From assembly GCF_905147045.1 (NCBI RefSeq), contig NC_065896.1, positions 3,187,001-3,251,000 of the forward strand: a stretch of DNA of 64,000 bases, read 5' to 3'. The notes beneath the pieces are model-generated. The model was given only the letters and a program-made list of their open reading frames with translations, did not search any database and was not told the DNA's origin. Within the stretch, counting starts at the first letter, position 1; each line of letters opens with the position of its first letter. This document shows positions 1 to 13,240 of this stretch, one piece after another. Source of the DNA: Nymphalis io. Lineage: Eukaryota > Arthropoda > Insecta > Lepidoptera > Nymphalidae. A program made the position numbers and the translations under genes.

Positions 1-784
1 ATGTAATATATTGATAGATGCATTGAAAAGTGCTTTGACTGATCAGTGCTATACTTACGAAATTTTTTTTATTAATATTTGTCTAGTTCCATTTGTTTCA
101 CAACTGTACACCAAGTATGGAGGAATATTCGGAGAAGTGAGGCGCATGTCACACGCGTCGTTCGAAGAAGATTATTATCTTCTATTGATCATTATGTAGC
201 TATTTGTTATTGGTTATTGTCCTGGAGATGAAGCCATTGTTGATTGGAATCTATTGTGGTATTTAATTATAATTGTAATTACTCAATCGTGACATGTTTT
301 GCCTTTCAATAAGGTATTAAACAGTTGCTATGTTACAATAAATATACGTTAAATTTTTGAACACATTTGTTTTCTTTTCGTTTCCAATGATAAAGCGGAT
401 ATTCAAGTGTCTGACGGTTTCGCTCAAAGGTGCTGAGAAGAGAAATTTTATAGTTATACTAACAATATTACGTTCGTGTGCATGCAAATCATATGCAAAT
501 GTATATCTGTGACTATAACGTTGAAACCTTTATCATTTTGCGATTGAAAATACGTTGACCGATGGTATTAGCATCACTAAGCCGATTTCCGATGAAATAA
601 ATAAATGATTGGATATTGTATAATTTCGTTTGAAATGGACTATATGTGCATAAGATGACTATAGTTTAAATGTATTCTTAATATGAATACAAATAATTAT
701 TTGTATTTTTTTTATTTAGTTTTAGTCACACAGGAATCAATTTGAGGTCCTTTTTTATTTTTCATAAACACTTGAAACACAACT

Positions 785-850
785 ATACAATGTATGGCTG
801 TTTGGCGGTAAAGCGTGTGATGAGTGGGTGGTATCTAGTAGTTTCAGTGG
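785..850 (-). repeat. SINE family C, fragment
   Basis: It contains the family C phrases CTGTTTGGCGGTA and GATGAGTGGGTGGTA in the same order as full copies at 8.7, 52.5, 57.9 and 59.8 kb. The rest of the element is missing or too diverged to recognise. Confidence 0.6.
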
Positions 851-940
851 AATGCTCACGCCTCATCCCTAACATGAAGACTTAAATCACAACACGCTGT
901 TCGTAAAGTTAAACATTAAGTAATACCTACAATAATAATG

Positions 941-1296
941 TCCTCCAGACCGATTTCGGCCACGGCGGTCAATCTCAAGAGAGATTAGCCAACAACGCAG
1001 AAGATATGTGACATGCAGACAGTGCATAAGTGTGTGCGCAAACACAGGTGCATTTTCTCTTCCCTAGCAGATGGCAATCCGACACGACCGGAAAGAGTTC
1101 AGGCGTAGGACCAACGTCTTTGCATGCTTTCCGAGGCACGGGAGTGTACACACTTCCAACTTCCAGACTCCGGGCTGCTACTGAGAATTTTTGACAGAAA
1201 AACCGAATAATATTTTACTTTCCCGACCTGGGAATTGAGCCCAGGATCCTCCGGGTCTGCTGCCTTACATCAAGCCACTAGACCAACGAGGCAGTC
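941..1296 (-). repeat. SINE family B, nearly complete, tRNA-type head
   Basis: On the minus strand it begins with a tRNA-like head: box A-like TGGTCTAGTGG and box B-like GGNTCAATTCC. The body then runs to the end TCGGTCTGGAGGACATTATT. The same body recurs at 22.58, 45.58, 58.2, 59.6 and 61.1 kb, so this is a dispersed retroposon and not a tRNA gene. An (ATT)n tail is visible at its left edge on the + strand. Confidence 0.85.
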
Positions 1297-4200
1297 AATA
1301 CCTACAATACCTATTATTTAGATTACTAATTAACAAACTGAATAAAAACAAAAACTAAAGACAGTTTTTCGTTTTTCAAACTCAAAGCATGTTTTCTGTT
1401 GAAAAAGTGTTCGAATTTCGATTCTATAATCAAATTTCGAAATTTATTTATTTGTAAATATGGCAAAATTTAACGAATAATATGTTATATGCTTGTAGAT
1501 AATATGCATGTTAGTGTTATTATTCGTAGCAATGAACAGTCCGAAATTGTTTAATAAAAAATTACTTTTGTCACTGCGTTATTAAGACAAGCAGTTTCGG
1601 AGACATAAAATTACAAAAAAATCACGTACCTATTTACATTATAGAGATAAGATATTGCTAGGCTGTGATAGATCAGACAAGATAGAATAAGATAATAATC
1701 ATTATTATCGTTGGCGATGTATATTCACGATCCTCCGTGGAGTAGTGGAATAAGGTACAAATCAAACAAATGAATTGGTTCAATTCATTTATTTCAATCC
1801 ATTAATTAATTGGTTTAAAACATGTGGTCTGGGATAACACGTGACAACGTCATTATTGTATCAAAATTATTCATATTATATTTATAGCTGTTGTATTGTC
1901 GATATAGCCATGTTATGCATGAAATACAAAGTAATCTTGATATGATCTCATCTACAGTTCAACTCCTACACTCGTATATTCGTTACAAGTTTAGGTTTCC
2001 TTCGAAACTGAATTGAATATCATTACAGATTCAATTCCTTTTTAAGTATTTTTGTCCTTCTTATTAATTGCAGCATTTGAATGACAAAGCCAGATTATAT
2101 TTACGAAAATAGCTCCGCAACCGGATTTTCCTTACTGGGACAGATAATAAAACCATAATAAAAATTGCGAGGATGTTAAGATTTTTTTTATATATAATAT
2201 TATGTTTCATTTAATATTTATTTTCTTCTTAAATGAAACAAGAATGATGAACAAAATAATTTTCATTTGATTATTTTCTTGGTCTTTCAATTGATTTTGT
2301 GCATTAAGTTCTTTCGAAGGAACTACTTAATGAATTATCAACATATATAATATAACATATATAACATCACATCTCACATTTATAAATTATAAGCTATAAT
2401 AAAAACATGAATATTAAAAACAAAATAAATAATTTTGAGGAAAAAAAAACGTAAGTGTTCGAAAGAATCATACATTATTATTATTTATGTATGCTGATAT
2501 TAAAAAAATAATAATAATTTAAATATCCTAGACAAAGGACAATAGTAAGCTACAATACTTAAGCATAAGAACTTTGATATATATACCTACAGTAATATTC
2601 GATGAGCACGTTATTACGAAGGGAGTTCAAAAAGGCTGCGGAGACAGCTTTAGCCTTAAATATAATTACGTTTAACTTGTATACTATAGTTATAAATAAA
2701 TATTGTTTTATGTTGCGGAGGCATAAAAGGCTTGACTTGAAATTGTCGACCAAGATTTCCTTTGAGTTTTCATAAGTCATCTTGAAGAAAAGGACTTGTA
2801 TAAAATTCACTTTATACAGGGCAACCTAGTTTGGGCTTCTGCCTCCAACATCCAAATGTTTTATTATTAAGATATATATTAATAAAACTGTAAACATAAA
2901 TGTCTGTGGGAGAGAATAAATAAATTTATTTATCATTATTGCGCTTTAAAATTTAGGTCATACCCACATTTGTTTTTTTTTTGTTTCCTCGTGATTGATG
3001 TAAAAAAACCTTTATTAATTATTTATAAAAGCTATAGACGATGTACCTGGTCCCTGCATACCGGCAATGCCCTTATGTTTTCACAAAAATATTAAATTAT
3101 ATTTCTTATAAATATGCCTTATTTTTTCGATATGTAACACTGACTGGTTACGAATTTAATTGTTTTTTATTTTACCTTTTTTAACATTTTTTAATAATTA
3201 TTAAGTCTATTATAAAATTCTCCAGGGTGTCTATCTTGCTTAATATTTTTGTACGATATAATTTCCGGATCTTTAATAAGTTACTTAACTTTTTAATCTT
3301 TTACAAAGAGTATTATAGCTGAAGTATAATAGGGCAAGATTTGTTCTAGACACAACAAAAGAGCTCGTTGTTTCTTATGAACCTACAGCTAGGTATATAT
3401 TATAAGGTACATGTCTCACAACAATAGTTGACCCGAAGAGCTCATATGCTATTGTTCCTTAATCTTGTCACGTTTGAAAAATAAGTCGTCTAAGAGATCT
3501 TTGTGGGTGTCATTTGTAGATTAAGGAAAATCGAAAGAAAAGAAACTTTGAAACTTTTATAAAATAACACTATTTAAATATAATGTTGAATAGTTGAATA
3601 TTGTGTTTAAGCCTGTTGTACATTTACATAGATATAGAATTGTTATATGTTACATAGAAATCTATTAACATTATTCTTAAAAAAGAATTGTCTTAGACCT
3701 GAAAGTAAGCGAAAGTATTTTTTTAATAAAAAATATGAAAATACATGTGTATATATATGTATCGTTTGCTTAATAAAAATTGACGTGTAATAATAAACTA
3801 TAAGTAGTAATTTATTGCATTTAAAAAAAAAGATTTTAAATTGAACCATAAACAATTTTTGATTTGACTCGAATGTCTTTGACACTCAATGTTTTTTAGT
3901 TGCAACATTGATCAACACCATTCGATATCCCGTCAGACTTCGGTTATCAGCATTGCCGTCGATATTACTAATCATTACAACAAAATAAAAACATTCAAGA
4001 TCATTTTATATACGACCTCTTGCGAGAAAACCGGCTTAACATACTAATATTCACCCTCGTAAATAAATCTTGCAAAGTGCGTGACCGAATCGCATTTACA
4101 TAGGTTCGGGTTGAAAATAGGACAAAGATTTATAAGTCTACGTGAAAACCTATAACAGATAAATCATTTGTACGTTTAGATAATAATATGAATGAAAGGA

Positions 4201-5239
4201 TCAACAAAAAGGTATTTATTTCTCCGATATGATCCGATGAATTGATATTTTTTATAAAATCTTAAACCCAGATAATTTTGTCGTGAATTTTAGTAAATCA
4301 TACTTGGGTACCTACCTCTCTTGTTTATTAAGGACCTTTAACCATGTTTATAATAGTAATTAATACTATTCAGTTCTACTTTTACTCAATATGGCGTAAA
4401 AGACCCCGTTGGCAAAGAAGGGGTTAAATATTAACTGAATCTATATAAAAAACTTACTTTCGTTATAAATTTCCATTGCATTAAGCAAGTAGCTCGTTAT
4501 ATTAAAGTCTTTATAGGTTTGTTGAACTTGGTACTTTAAATAAATTTCAACTTGGTTTGCTTACAAAAATGCTATAACATGTATACTCTAAAACTATTGT
4601 ATTTTGTATTGTATTGTAATAATTTTTGAAATTCTTAGGTTCACCTTAATACAGTTTTATTCTAATCTTTCAGCTATAATAACAAAAAAATAATGTTAAC
4701 AATTTATGGACATTATTTCTACACACTTTATGGAACAGTCAAGTCAATAAAAACAAGTCAAGTCAATAAACAGATTTCACAGAAATTTAATTAAGGCACT
4801 CTTTTCGGTATTAAGCATTACTTCTATTAAAAAAAAATAAACATGTAATTTTTTTTATATAATTAAGGTAATTGTTATATAATATATATGATATAGTAAA
4901 GAATGCCGGATAGTGATAACTTCAGTTTCTGTTTGAACGCCTTGACAAGCTTAATCCATTAATACGGCTACACTTATATAGGTATCTATGAAGTTGTTTT
5001 CTGTCTACAGCGCACCCAGCGACACAAAATAGACCATGAGTGAATGAACTGCCCGTCGTTTATTACTTCCATGCAGAAGGGAATAGAGGGCGGGTGCTAT
5101 ACAATGATAGATAGGCACAATTATGTTAGCTAATCTCTCTGGACGTCGAAATATTTCGTAACGAAGTAACAGTCGCCACGCCAGCTGCGTGCCGGCTGAC
5201 GTGCTGTAAAGAATATATTTTATATAAATTAATGACAAT

Positions 5240-5515
5240 GCCTTGAGTTATTTCTTAGAAGCGCCAAGGTTGGTAATTCTGGGAAGTGCGGGCGCGCCGA
5301 GTTACGTAGAGAGCGAGCGAGCGGCGCGATGTCGCTCCGCGTGCGCCGCCCGCTGCCGTGTGTTTACCTCCGCTTCGTGTGAGCGGCGCGCTACCACCAG
5401 TCGACTTTCGTGCACGACAGAGGAACTACGCCGCGACGGCCCGTAACGTCGAACTTTCACCTCCCGTCGCGATATCTGTATCTGTGATAAATACATCGGC
5501 ATCGAGTGAAATTGA
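5240..5515 (+). promoter_or_regulatory. G+C-rich promoter island / 5' leader start
   Basis: This block is abruptly richer in G+C and CpG than its surroundings (several GCGCG, CGAGCGAGCG and GCCGCCC stretches). In insect DNA this marks a transcribed first exon or core promoter. It leads without interruption into an exon-like stretch ending at a consensus splice donor at 5790. No TATA box is evident; Inr-like CCAGTC occurs near 5397. Direction (+) is inferred from the donor. The exact start site cannot be fixed. Confidence 0.55.
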
Positions 5516-5674
5516 ATGTGCACGTTCTTAGAAGAGGTTTCTGCGACGGCACGCGGACGAACGGCCGCCAGCGTCGTCGATTTCTGCAAATTAATTTCTC
5601 CAGTGCATTTCGCTTCTACGAAACAACTTATAAAGAGTTTACCGAGAAGCGAAACGGCAATAAAGTGGATTTGA
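5516..5674 (+). CDS. upstream ORF (52 codons) in the distal leader
   Basis: An ATG at 5516 opens a 52-codon frame (MCTFLEEVSATARGRTAASV at its start) ending in TGA at 5672-5674, wholly inside the proposed 5' leader of the distal first exon and upstream of the ATG at 5771. I recognise no domain. It could be a translated upstream ORF that lowers initiation at the main ATG, or chance: G+C-rich leaders often hold such frames. Synonymous-rate comparison across butterflies would separate the two. Confidence 0.25.
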   Translation: MCTFLEEVSATARGRTAASVVDFCKLISPVHFASTKQLIKSLPRSETAIKWI

Positions 5675-5770
5675 GGAAATATCAGTAATTATAAGTGAAC
5701 TGTGTGTTTCCGTGTTCTGTCGCTACATAAGACGTTTACATTGGATCCCAATCACCCGATCGCACCTCCA

Positions 5771-5789
5771 ATGGTGGTTAAACTACCAG
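5771..5789 (+). CDS. candidate distal first coding exon, possibly of SOCS2-like gene
   Basis: ATG at 5771 begins MVVKLP and the exon ends with one extra base (G) before a strong donor, CAG|GTGAGA, at 5790. An in-frame TGA at 5696-5698 lies upstream with no ATG between, so 5771 is the first start in this frame. No coding exon is visible for 27 kb downstream. The next + strand exon that needs one leading base is SOCS exon 2 at 33660; joining gives MVVKLP-DACVEVG, where G+AT makes Asp. This is an inference from phase and position. The exon could belong to another transcript. RNA reads crossing 5789/33660 would settle it. Confidence 0.4.
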
Positions 5790-6240
5790 GTGAGATTAGA
5801 ATACGGATTATGTTTTTATTCATTGTTTATTTATAAAATTATAAAGTCTGTATTGTGTCAGATGAAAGTCATCACTGATTTAAATAAGAACACAAATGCA
5901 CTCAACTTGTATGTGGCGCCAAGTGATATCGTAAAGGTCTTCAGGTCATCTACATTACAAACTTAGCTGTCCCGGTTCCACATATTTGTCGTAACAGTGA
6001 TCGTTTCGATTACTGCAGCACCATAATAATTTAACGTTCGTACGAAGTTTCGAAAGTAAATTCACACATACAAGCAGACTTTCAACAGATTAACACCTTG
6101 CTCACCTTGACGAGATATTATACTATTCGATGAAAAATCCTGTTTTATATTAACAAGATTTTTATTTAATTTAACGTAAGAATACATCGATTCCACTTTA
6201 ACCATATTATTAAATGGTTCAATCAAAATGCCAAGTCTCC

Positions 6241-6545
6241 GTAACAGCCTGTGAATGTCCCACTGCTGGGCTAAAGGCCTCCTCTCCTCTTTTTGAGGAG
6301 AAGGTTTGGAGCTTATTCCACCACGCTGCTCCAATGCGGGTTGGTAGAATTCACATGTGGCAGAATTTCAGTGAAATTAGACACATGCAGGTTTCCTCAC
6401 GATGTTTTCCTTCACCGTAAAGCACGAGATGAATTATAATCACAAATTAAGCACATGAAAATTCAGTGGTGCTTGCCCGGGTTTGAACCCACGATCATCG
6501 GTTAAGATTCACGCGTTCTTACCACTGGGCCATCTCGGCTTTTTG
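6241..6545 (-). repeat. SINE family A, full-length, tRNA-type head
   Basis: Read on the minus strand it begins GCCGAGATGGCCCAGTGG (box A region), followed by GTGGGTTCAAACCCGGGC (box B region). A body rich in CACATGTG and GGAATAAGCTCC follows, and the element ends at GCCCAGCAGTGGGACATT..CAGGCTGTTAC. Similar copies lie at 26.6, 47.6, 48.4, 49.9, 50.9 and 51.8 kb. The tail is CTGTTA/CTGTAA-like rather than poly(A). Confidence 0.88.
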
Positions 6546-8675
6546 TATCGGCCAAGTATAATTTAACTATTATTTAATGCTATATTAATTATAACGTTAG
6601 ATTTTATGAAAAAAATATATGTCGAAACATAAATGTTAAAATTTAACTTTCATTATTGGAAATTCGAAAGTTTCAATAAATACAATTTGCAATTATATTT
6701 GATCATACTATGTATAAACAAATATATTTAACTAATTTTTTTATGTTGTTATACTAATTGAAATGATAATTTATATATACCACCAATAATTTAATGCTAT
6801 ATAAATGAAATAGTTTTTGAAAAAAAAATTATGATTAGGACTAATTATTCAACAAATGAGTGATTCAACTCTTAGGAAACCAAGTCGGTTTTTTTGCGCG
6901 CGAATAGAGAATGAATTACTAAAACAAAATATATGAAAATTATGCTTTCCCATTTACCAAAAAATATATATTTAGCGCACATTATTTATACTAGTATTAA
7001 GTATACTACTAAGATAAACTTTTTATACGAAATACAAAATTGATACAAAAACTGGATCACCAAAGACTTTCTCAATGAGTATTGTCTAACGATTACTTCA
7101 TTGTGAAATAAAATTTACTTGCAAAATCCATAGCAACTGTATTATGAGTGACGAAATTTTATCATGTTTGATCTAAGCGTATTTCCTTTCGTCATATATA
7201 AACAATATGTATATTTGAATAACTTTGCGTAAATTATAAATCTTAGCATTGCGAATTAAATAAATATTTTTACGCAATGTTGGTTTTTAATCTTGTGATA
7301 ATGACGCAACGATGCACGATTATGTTGATACGATATCGATATTGTAATCGATATTGTATTATAGTAGCCAATTTTATATTTTTTTACTAAAAAATTGATT
7401 GATTATTTCCTTTTCAAACTGCCCACTTAATCAAAAATATTGATAGTAGAGTACATGACTTATCAATGATAAAAAAAATATATTTTGTTATCCTAATTAT
7501 TTCCTATAAATTGAAAAGATATTTAAAAAAGTCTTGAACAGAATTTATAAAAAATATTATTATAAATGCTGCATAGCGTAATAACTTTAAATCGAACAGT
7601 GCGTAGGCTTTGATTAAATAAAATTTAAATGTAATTCTACTATAATTTATACATTTTAAATTTGTATCGGCTTCGTTCCATGTGATCCACGCGATCGTCG
7701 GTTTTTCGATAAATCGCTTTAAATGTTTCGTTATAACTTTTAGTTTCGTCTTTTTCCATCTAATATAAATATTAAAGTCTACATCTCCACTACCACTGCG
7801 CTCAAAACAAACAAGTTACGAATATCTTTAGCAAACAACGTGTCATATTCATTACGTATATTATGTGATAGTAAGTATTTTAACTCAATCTGATTTTATG
7901 CTTAATCTTGCGTCATAACTTCCAAAAACATGTTTTAATTAAAATATAATTAATTAAAGTTTATTCTTTGCTTTACTATTTTAAGAGTATAAATTGTTCA
8001 CACTTACGATTCCACGTAAGTACAATATTATTTGGACTCACATTTCAATGAATAATGCTGTTGGACGCTAGAAGTTAAATTGGCATTTGGCGCCTGTAAT
8101 ATTTACTTTAACTACAGTGTCTGTCACGTACCGTATATATAATATTTACTAGTAAAGATTTGTACAAACCTGTCCAGGAACCTCGCCAGTGTTCTAACGC
8201 TAAACAGCCATATTTCTGTGTTTCTGTTTTAAAGTTGAATGAGTCAGTGTATATAGAGCCACGAGCTTTAAAATATATCATTTCCAATATAAACAGGCAA
8301 TAAAAATAATAGATAGGTATGGCTCCATTGCTATATTTAATTAAGTTACAGTTTTATCATATATATGAACAGTTAACAAATATAAAAAAGCAAGTATGTT
8401 AAATGTATTAAATTTAGCGACGAGTCAGTTCTTAATTAAGAAGTTTGTTAAGAGTTGTTTTAACGGAAGCAATATAAATAAAAAGTTTTCTTTGTAATAG
8501 CCAAGGTTATTTATTTTCCGTCAATCTAAGATTAAACCGCAGAAACTCGATTATGCAGTTTATATTTGTATTTTTAAGCTCCTACAGAAGTGACATGATC
8601 ACTTTGTAATAAAATCTATTAAAAAACAATAACCATTGAATAAAATACTGGCATTTGTTATAATTTTCGAAGGAT

Positions 8676-8962
8676 GGTGGTAGGGCTTTGTGCAAGCTCG
8701 TCTGGGTAGGTACCACCCACTCATCAGATATTCTACCGCAAAATAGCAATACTTGATATTGTTGTGTTCCGGTTTGGAGGGTGAGTCAGCCAGTGTAATT
8801 ACAGGCACAAGGGACATAAAATCTTAGTTCCCAAGGTTGGTGGCGCATTGGCTATAAGCGATGGTTGACATTTCTTACAATGCCAATGTCTAAGGGCGTT
8901 TTGTGACCACTTACCATCAGGTGACCCATATGCTCGTCCACCTTCCTATTCTATAAAAAAAA
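8676..8962 (+). repeat. SINE family C, full-length
   Basis: The copy starts GTGGTAGGGCTTTGTGCAAG and ends CCTATTCTATAAAAAAAAA, so a poly(A) tail fixes the orientation. The internal phrases GGTACCACCCACTCATCAGA and CCAGTGTAATTACAGGCACA match copies at 52.5, 57.9, 59.8 and 63.8 kb. No clear tRNA box B is visible, so the head origin is unclear. Confidence 0.85.
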
Positions 8963-9519
8963 AGATCTTATAGACTATTTTTCATATGGAATTCTTCTTG
9001 AACGTAAAAATTATTGTATTCTATGAAATTGCAATTATAATTACAATAGCATACAATAACGATTTACATACAAACAAAATGTTAAGACAGTCCTTCATAA
9101 ACATATTAAACAGTTAACTTTATTGTTTGATTTTCCTTTGTTTAAATACTCAGAATACTGCATTCCTCTTCAATGTATATAATGTATTCGTTCCAAATAA
9201 GATATCGTGCGTTTGATATAAATATTCACCAACAACACGTCAAATTAGCAAATTATGATATAATGATGATGATTTTCTCTTGACTGATGCCGTTTACGGT
9301 AGCTTCTCAACATAGACTAAAACCAACATCGCAGATATTTTAGTGCATAATATGGAAGCCTATGTTTACGGATACGTGTGACCGTAAACATGGATGCATC
9401 CTATTCCATCACTTGCATATTCAGATAGGACGGCGATCGAACACAATCGAAAAGATTTCGTTAAACCGACAGATTTACGCAATATACCTACAGCACAGTA
9501 GTGTGAACACAGCATGTCC

Positions 9520-9610
9520 AAAACCTACTGAAAAATTCCGGACAGAAAATCTCAATAACTTTTTAATGACCCGTTTGAAGACAAGACCTCGGGGTCTGCA
9601 TCCCTTAAAA
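9520..9610 (-). repeat. SINE family B, decayed remnant
   Basis: The stretch TTCCGGACAGAAAATCTCAATAACTTTTTAATGACCCG matches the middle and head junction of family B in part, and is followed by a GACCTCGGGGTCTGCATCCCTT-like head remnant. It is much more diverged than other copies. Any open frame across it is a repeat artefact. The phrase is cited here only in fragments: TCTCAATAACTTTTTAATG is the clearest part. Confidence 0.5.
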
Positions 9611-9737
9611 TATAAAATAGTTATTTAAGATACTAAAAATGTCTAAATAAATAGGTATATGATAAATATATTCAAATCCGGCCATAATTACCGCACCTAC
9701 ACGCGCCGCTACCGCCTCACTGCAGACCGGTTACCGC

Positions 9738-9784
9738 GAACAATCGCACATTGTTCTCGTTTTACCGGGAACACAGGTAAAACG
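9738..9784. promoter_or_regulatory. two adjacent perfect inverted repeats
   Basis: GAACAAT-N5-ATTGTTC (9738-9756) is followed one base later by CGTTTTACC-N9-GGTAAAACG (9758-9784). Both are perfect. The first contains paired ACAAT/ATTGT cores as bound by SOX-type HMG proteins. A CCGGTTACC motif lies just upstream. They sit in a G+C-richer block inside the long non-coding interval, which fits a regulatory element, although there is no direct proof. Confidence 0.35.
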
Positions 9785-12775
9785 AATACGGGGAACCGTG
9801 CATTTGTTTCGCTAACAGAGACAATAGTGTTTTTTACCAGTTATTTTTATGTCTCTAAGAGCATCTCGACTCATTCTATTGTTAAACATTTATTATAAGA
9901 ATGCCTTGTGACAATTTTAGTTTCTTAGGAATTAGAACGTCCGCAGATTTTCTCTTATAATTGTGTCAAGGAAATTATTTCTGTTGCATACGCACGCTCT
10001 TGTAGATAGTACGTTAGTCATTGATATTTATGTATAAGTTTTATTAGATACGACAATTTACACGACACAATAAATAAATAAAAGTATTATTGCGTAAATC
10101 TTGCCAATTGTATAAACTTTACAGTTACAAAAGCAATAAAATAAACAAAGAAGTATAAAAATAAATGCAAATTAAAACTTGTTAAACTACACGCAATATT
10201 TACATGAATATAATTCAAACATCTCAATTATAATTATTACATCCTAAGTAATAAGTAACAATGAAATTAATACTCAATAATTGCTCATAAATTTTCACTC
10301 ATCATTTCATCTTTAAGAATAAAATTAATATTAATTTTTTTCATTGTCATCACGATGATATCGCAATGGCGGTATTTTAAACGTTTGCAAGTTATAAAAA
10401 TAATTGCGGCAATAAATAGCATTATGCAGTTATTATACAGATTCGTTAGACATGACCCATTACAGGGTAAGTTTTTTATGTTAAACATTTTGTAAAAAAC
10501 ACAAAATAAATAATTTAGTATGTTTGTTTGAAATCGATGAAACATTAATTGTAACGTGTTATACGTACCCCTCTTTCGCAAAGTAGATTAACAGACGACA
10601 GAATGAGGTATAATTAATAAAAACTCATGAATTTTATCAAATAAAAACAGACAAAGCAAATTACGTTAATCAATTAACAAGTGACGCTACATTTAATGAG
10701 GCTCTTAAAATGAAAAAAAAAAACTTCGGCTTATATTAATATATGATTAAAAATATGTTTTTATTCATTCAGCATGTCCATAAATACTGAATAACAATTC
10801 TATAAGTAAATTCTAATAAAGCGTTGTGTATTCGTCATAACTATACACCGCCATGCTTTTATGGTGACCGCGCTTGCATAATGTAGGCGGCAAAGTTTCC
10901 TAGAAACAGTGTTACCGACATCGGCCGACTATGAGTGCTACTTATCTTGTAAGCCAGCTTTAACGAAACGAATATTGTATATTAATTAAAGTTTCTAATA
11001 CATTGATTTAGAATTGTGTAATACATGATATTAAACAGAAATCGCTTCTCGCGGCTTCTTTACATAAAATTGAATTTGAAATTAGTTTTAATTTATCTTC
11101 AACCTGTGTAAAAATTAAGTAAAATTTGAATAATATTATCGATTATTATTAAAACAAACATATATTTCAAATTGTTAATTAGTATGTGCATTAGTTTTAT
11201 TTTAATAAATAAATAATAAAAAACGAATTATGGGTAAAACTATTGCCATATATATCTAATTAGTTCGGATAAAAATCTTTTAGAAATTACATATAATCCC
11301 GCTCTTAATTGTATTGAATAAAGTTCTATATTAAACGACAATTTAATTCGGTTTTAAACAAATATGATAATGTTATGATAACATTAAAAATAAGCGAAAT
11401 TTAATATTCGAATACATTTAAATTAGTGGACATCATTACTTTAACTTTTAGATAGCAGAATCTCTTAAAATGCTAGTTTCCGTTAAACGTCAAATTTGTA
11501 ATATTAACGTATGGATTAACTCACAAATATAACATAACATTAACAAACAATTTTACATATATTCGCTTTTAAACTAAGTTATTATATTTATTTCTTATTC
11601 TGTGGTCTGAGGTATCGAAATACTTTTTTTGTCTATGGTATGTACCGTGTAAATGTCTATCGCGTTCTTAATTACACTTGGTCAACATTTTTAACCAGCA
11701 ACACTTTCGATCATTATTTAAAATACTTCAGTAGTAGAATTTAAAAGTATTTTTTTTCATTGCACAACGTGAAACTTGCATTGTCGAGATGTAAAAATAC
11801 GTATCTACGTATGACCTCACATAAAAAAAACTAGAAACAACTCATCGGCTTAACTTCGTTAGTGTAGTTTTTTGTTAGTTTTTTTCACGTCACTTGTAGT
11901 AATTACAAGGTTTTTTTAATTACATACTATAAAATATTTCTTACGATCAGTTTTACTCACGTAGGCGAAGAAGTGTTCCATGTTTTGACAATAAAATAAA
12001 CCACATTACGTCACACAATTCTATAAAATATTTTAAAGGTCCTTCAGCTTTTAAAGGTCATTTTACCGTTTTAATTATGTGTTAGTATAAATATGAATAT
12101 AATATTTGTGTTGAAGTTTAAAAAAATTTCATTGGTCCATGTACATGTCCGCTGACTTACTAGGTCAACGAACTAACGTCATTCATGTTACAGATAGTCG
12201 ATGCGTGGGAAAAGTTTATATAAATAAGATAATGCTAATAATAATTATTATTAAGAATTTTATTTAATATTTTTATTTTTTGTTTAATTACCGTTGATAA
12301 GTATTTCAAAATGAACGTTTAATAAAAATTTGTTGCACCATTGACATTGAAATTCCACTGATGATCTTAATACCCAAAGATATTTTATTTGAATTTTCTC
12401 ACTTGTTTATCGAAAGTGATTTAAGATATTTCTTTTACAGTTTGGAATTTTAAGTGAATTAAAGTAAGACAGAGAAAGCATATTTCGCAAGCGTGCTATT
12501 TATACTCTACATTATTTATATAAGTAAATGTGTTAACTAAATACAACTTGTTAATGTAAAAGTTGTATATTTATTACAATAATATATGACTCAATTTATA
12601 GTCGAGATCGCTAGCCATATATTCAATTAGAAGTCAAGATTATTATTCATAATAAAGAAACATGAAATATTATCATAATAGATTAAGGTAATTCATATAT
12701 GCAGGAAGTATAATAACCGTTATTTTTTCGCCGTAATCGGGTAAAAAGATTCAAAGTGCACTACTAGGAAAATGT

Positions 12776-12920
12776 GCGTCCGATTGAAACGAAAGAACGA
12801 GGTAGGATGGGTGCGCGCGCGCAGGTACGCTTGTTCTCAGAACACGAAGTTTTTGCTCCTTTTTCGATTCGAGTTTACCGAGAACCCGGCCCGGTGGCGG
12901 GTCTACTCGGAACGCGTAAT
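12776..12920. promoter_or_regulatory. G+C-rich non-coding block, candidate enhancer
   Basis: This compact block contains GTGCGCGCGCGC, ACCCGGCCCGGTGGCGGG and TACTCGGAACGCG, in contrast to the A+T-rich DNA on both sides. A STAT-type palindrome TTCTCAGAA lies at 12834-12842. There is no open frame, donor or SINE similarity. It could be a conserved regulatory element or a short unannotated first exon. Confidence 0.35.
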
Positions 12921-13240
12921 TAATCCTTAGAAGCCTTCAGAGGGTTGTTACGAGAAATCGTCGTATTTTTTTATGTTTCATAGAGAATTGACATGTTGCC
13001 TTTGAACTCGATTCGATTGTCTGCTTCAAAGATAATTCATTAAATTATATATGCATTAATATTGGACAAATGTTGAATGTGTTTGTGCCAGAACTTTTAC
13101 TTGTATGTTATATGTTTCGGTTTTTCTTTAGCAAATTATTAAGTTCAAAATATTAATTAATTAACATTAATCATTTTGATTTAATGATTATTAAACATTT
13201 TTCTGTGAATTCGTATCTTTAAGCAATAAAGTAAATTTAC

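Larger units (their letters stand above)
1..5239. other. gene-free A+T-rich interval with SINE debris
   Basis: I see no exon with coding character here. Open frames are short, A+T-driven and lack recognisable motifs. The interval holds one nearly complete tRNA-headed SINE (family B, 941-1296), a fragment of family C (about 785-850), and a short direct duplication of AAGTCAATAAA near 4740-4770. The first few hundred bases could be the 3' UTR of a gene to the left, since AATAAA-type hexamers occur, but nothing fixes this. Confidence 0.5.

Noticed and set aside
5302..5589. 95-codon minus-strand frame in the CpG-rich leader
   Set aside because: It is Arg/Ser-rich as expected from CpG-rich DNA, has no motif and no supporting splice site, and the + strand explanation (leader with donor) is better.
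6486..6545. tRNA-like box A/box B sequences (also at 941-1296, 48379, 50217, 59592, 61109)
   Set aside because: They are SINE heads: each is joined to the same body repeated across the window, and none folds into a complete tRNA with proper acceptor pairing that I can see.
10285..10581. 98-codon minus-strand frame
   Set aside because: It is made of A+T-driven residues (Ile, Asn, Phe, Lys) with no motif, splice context or recognisable family.
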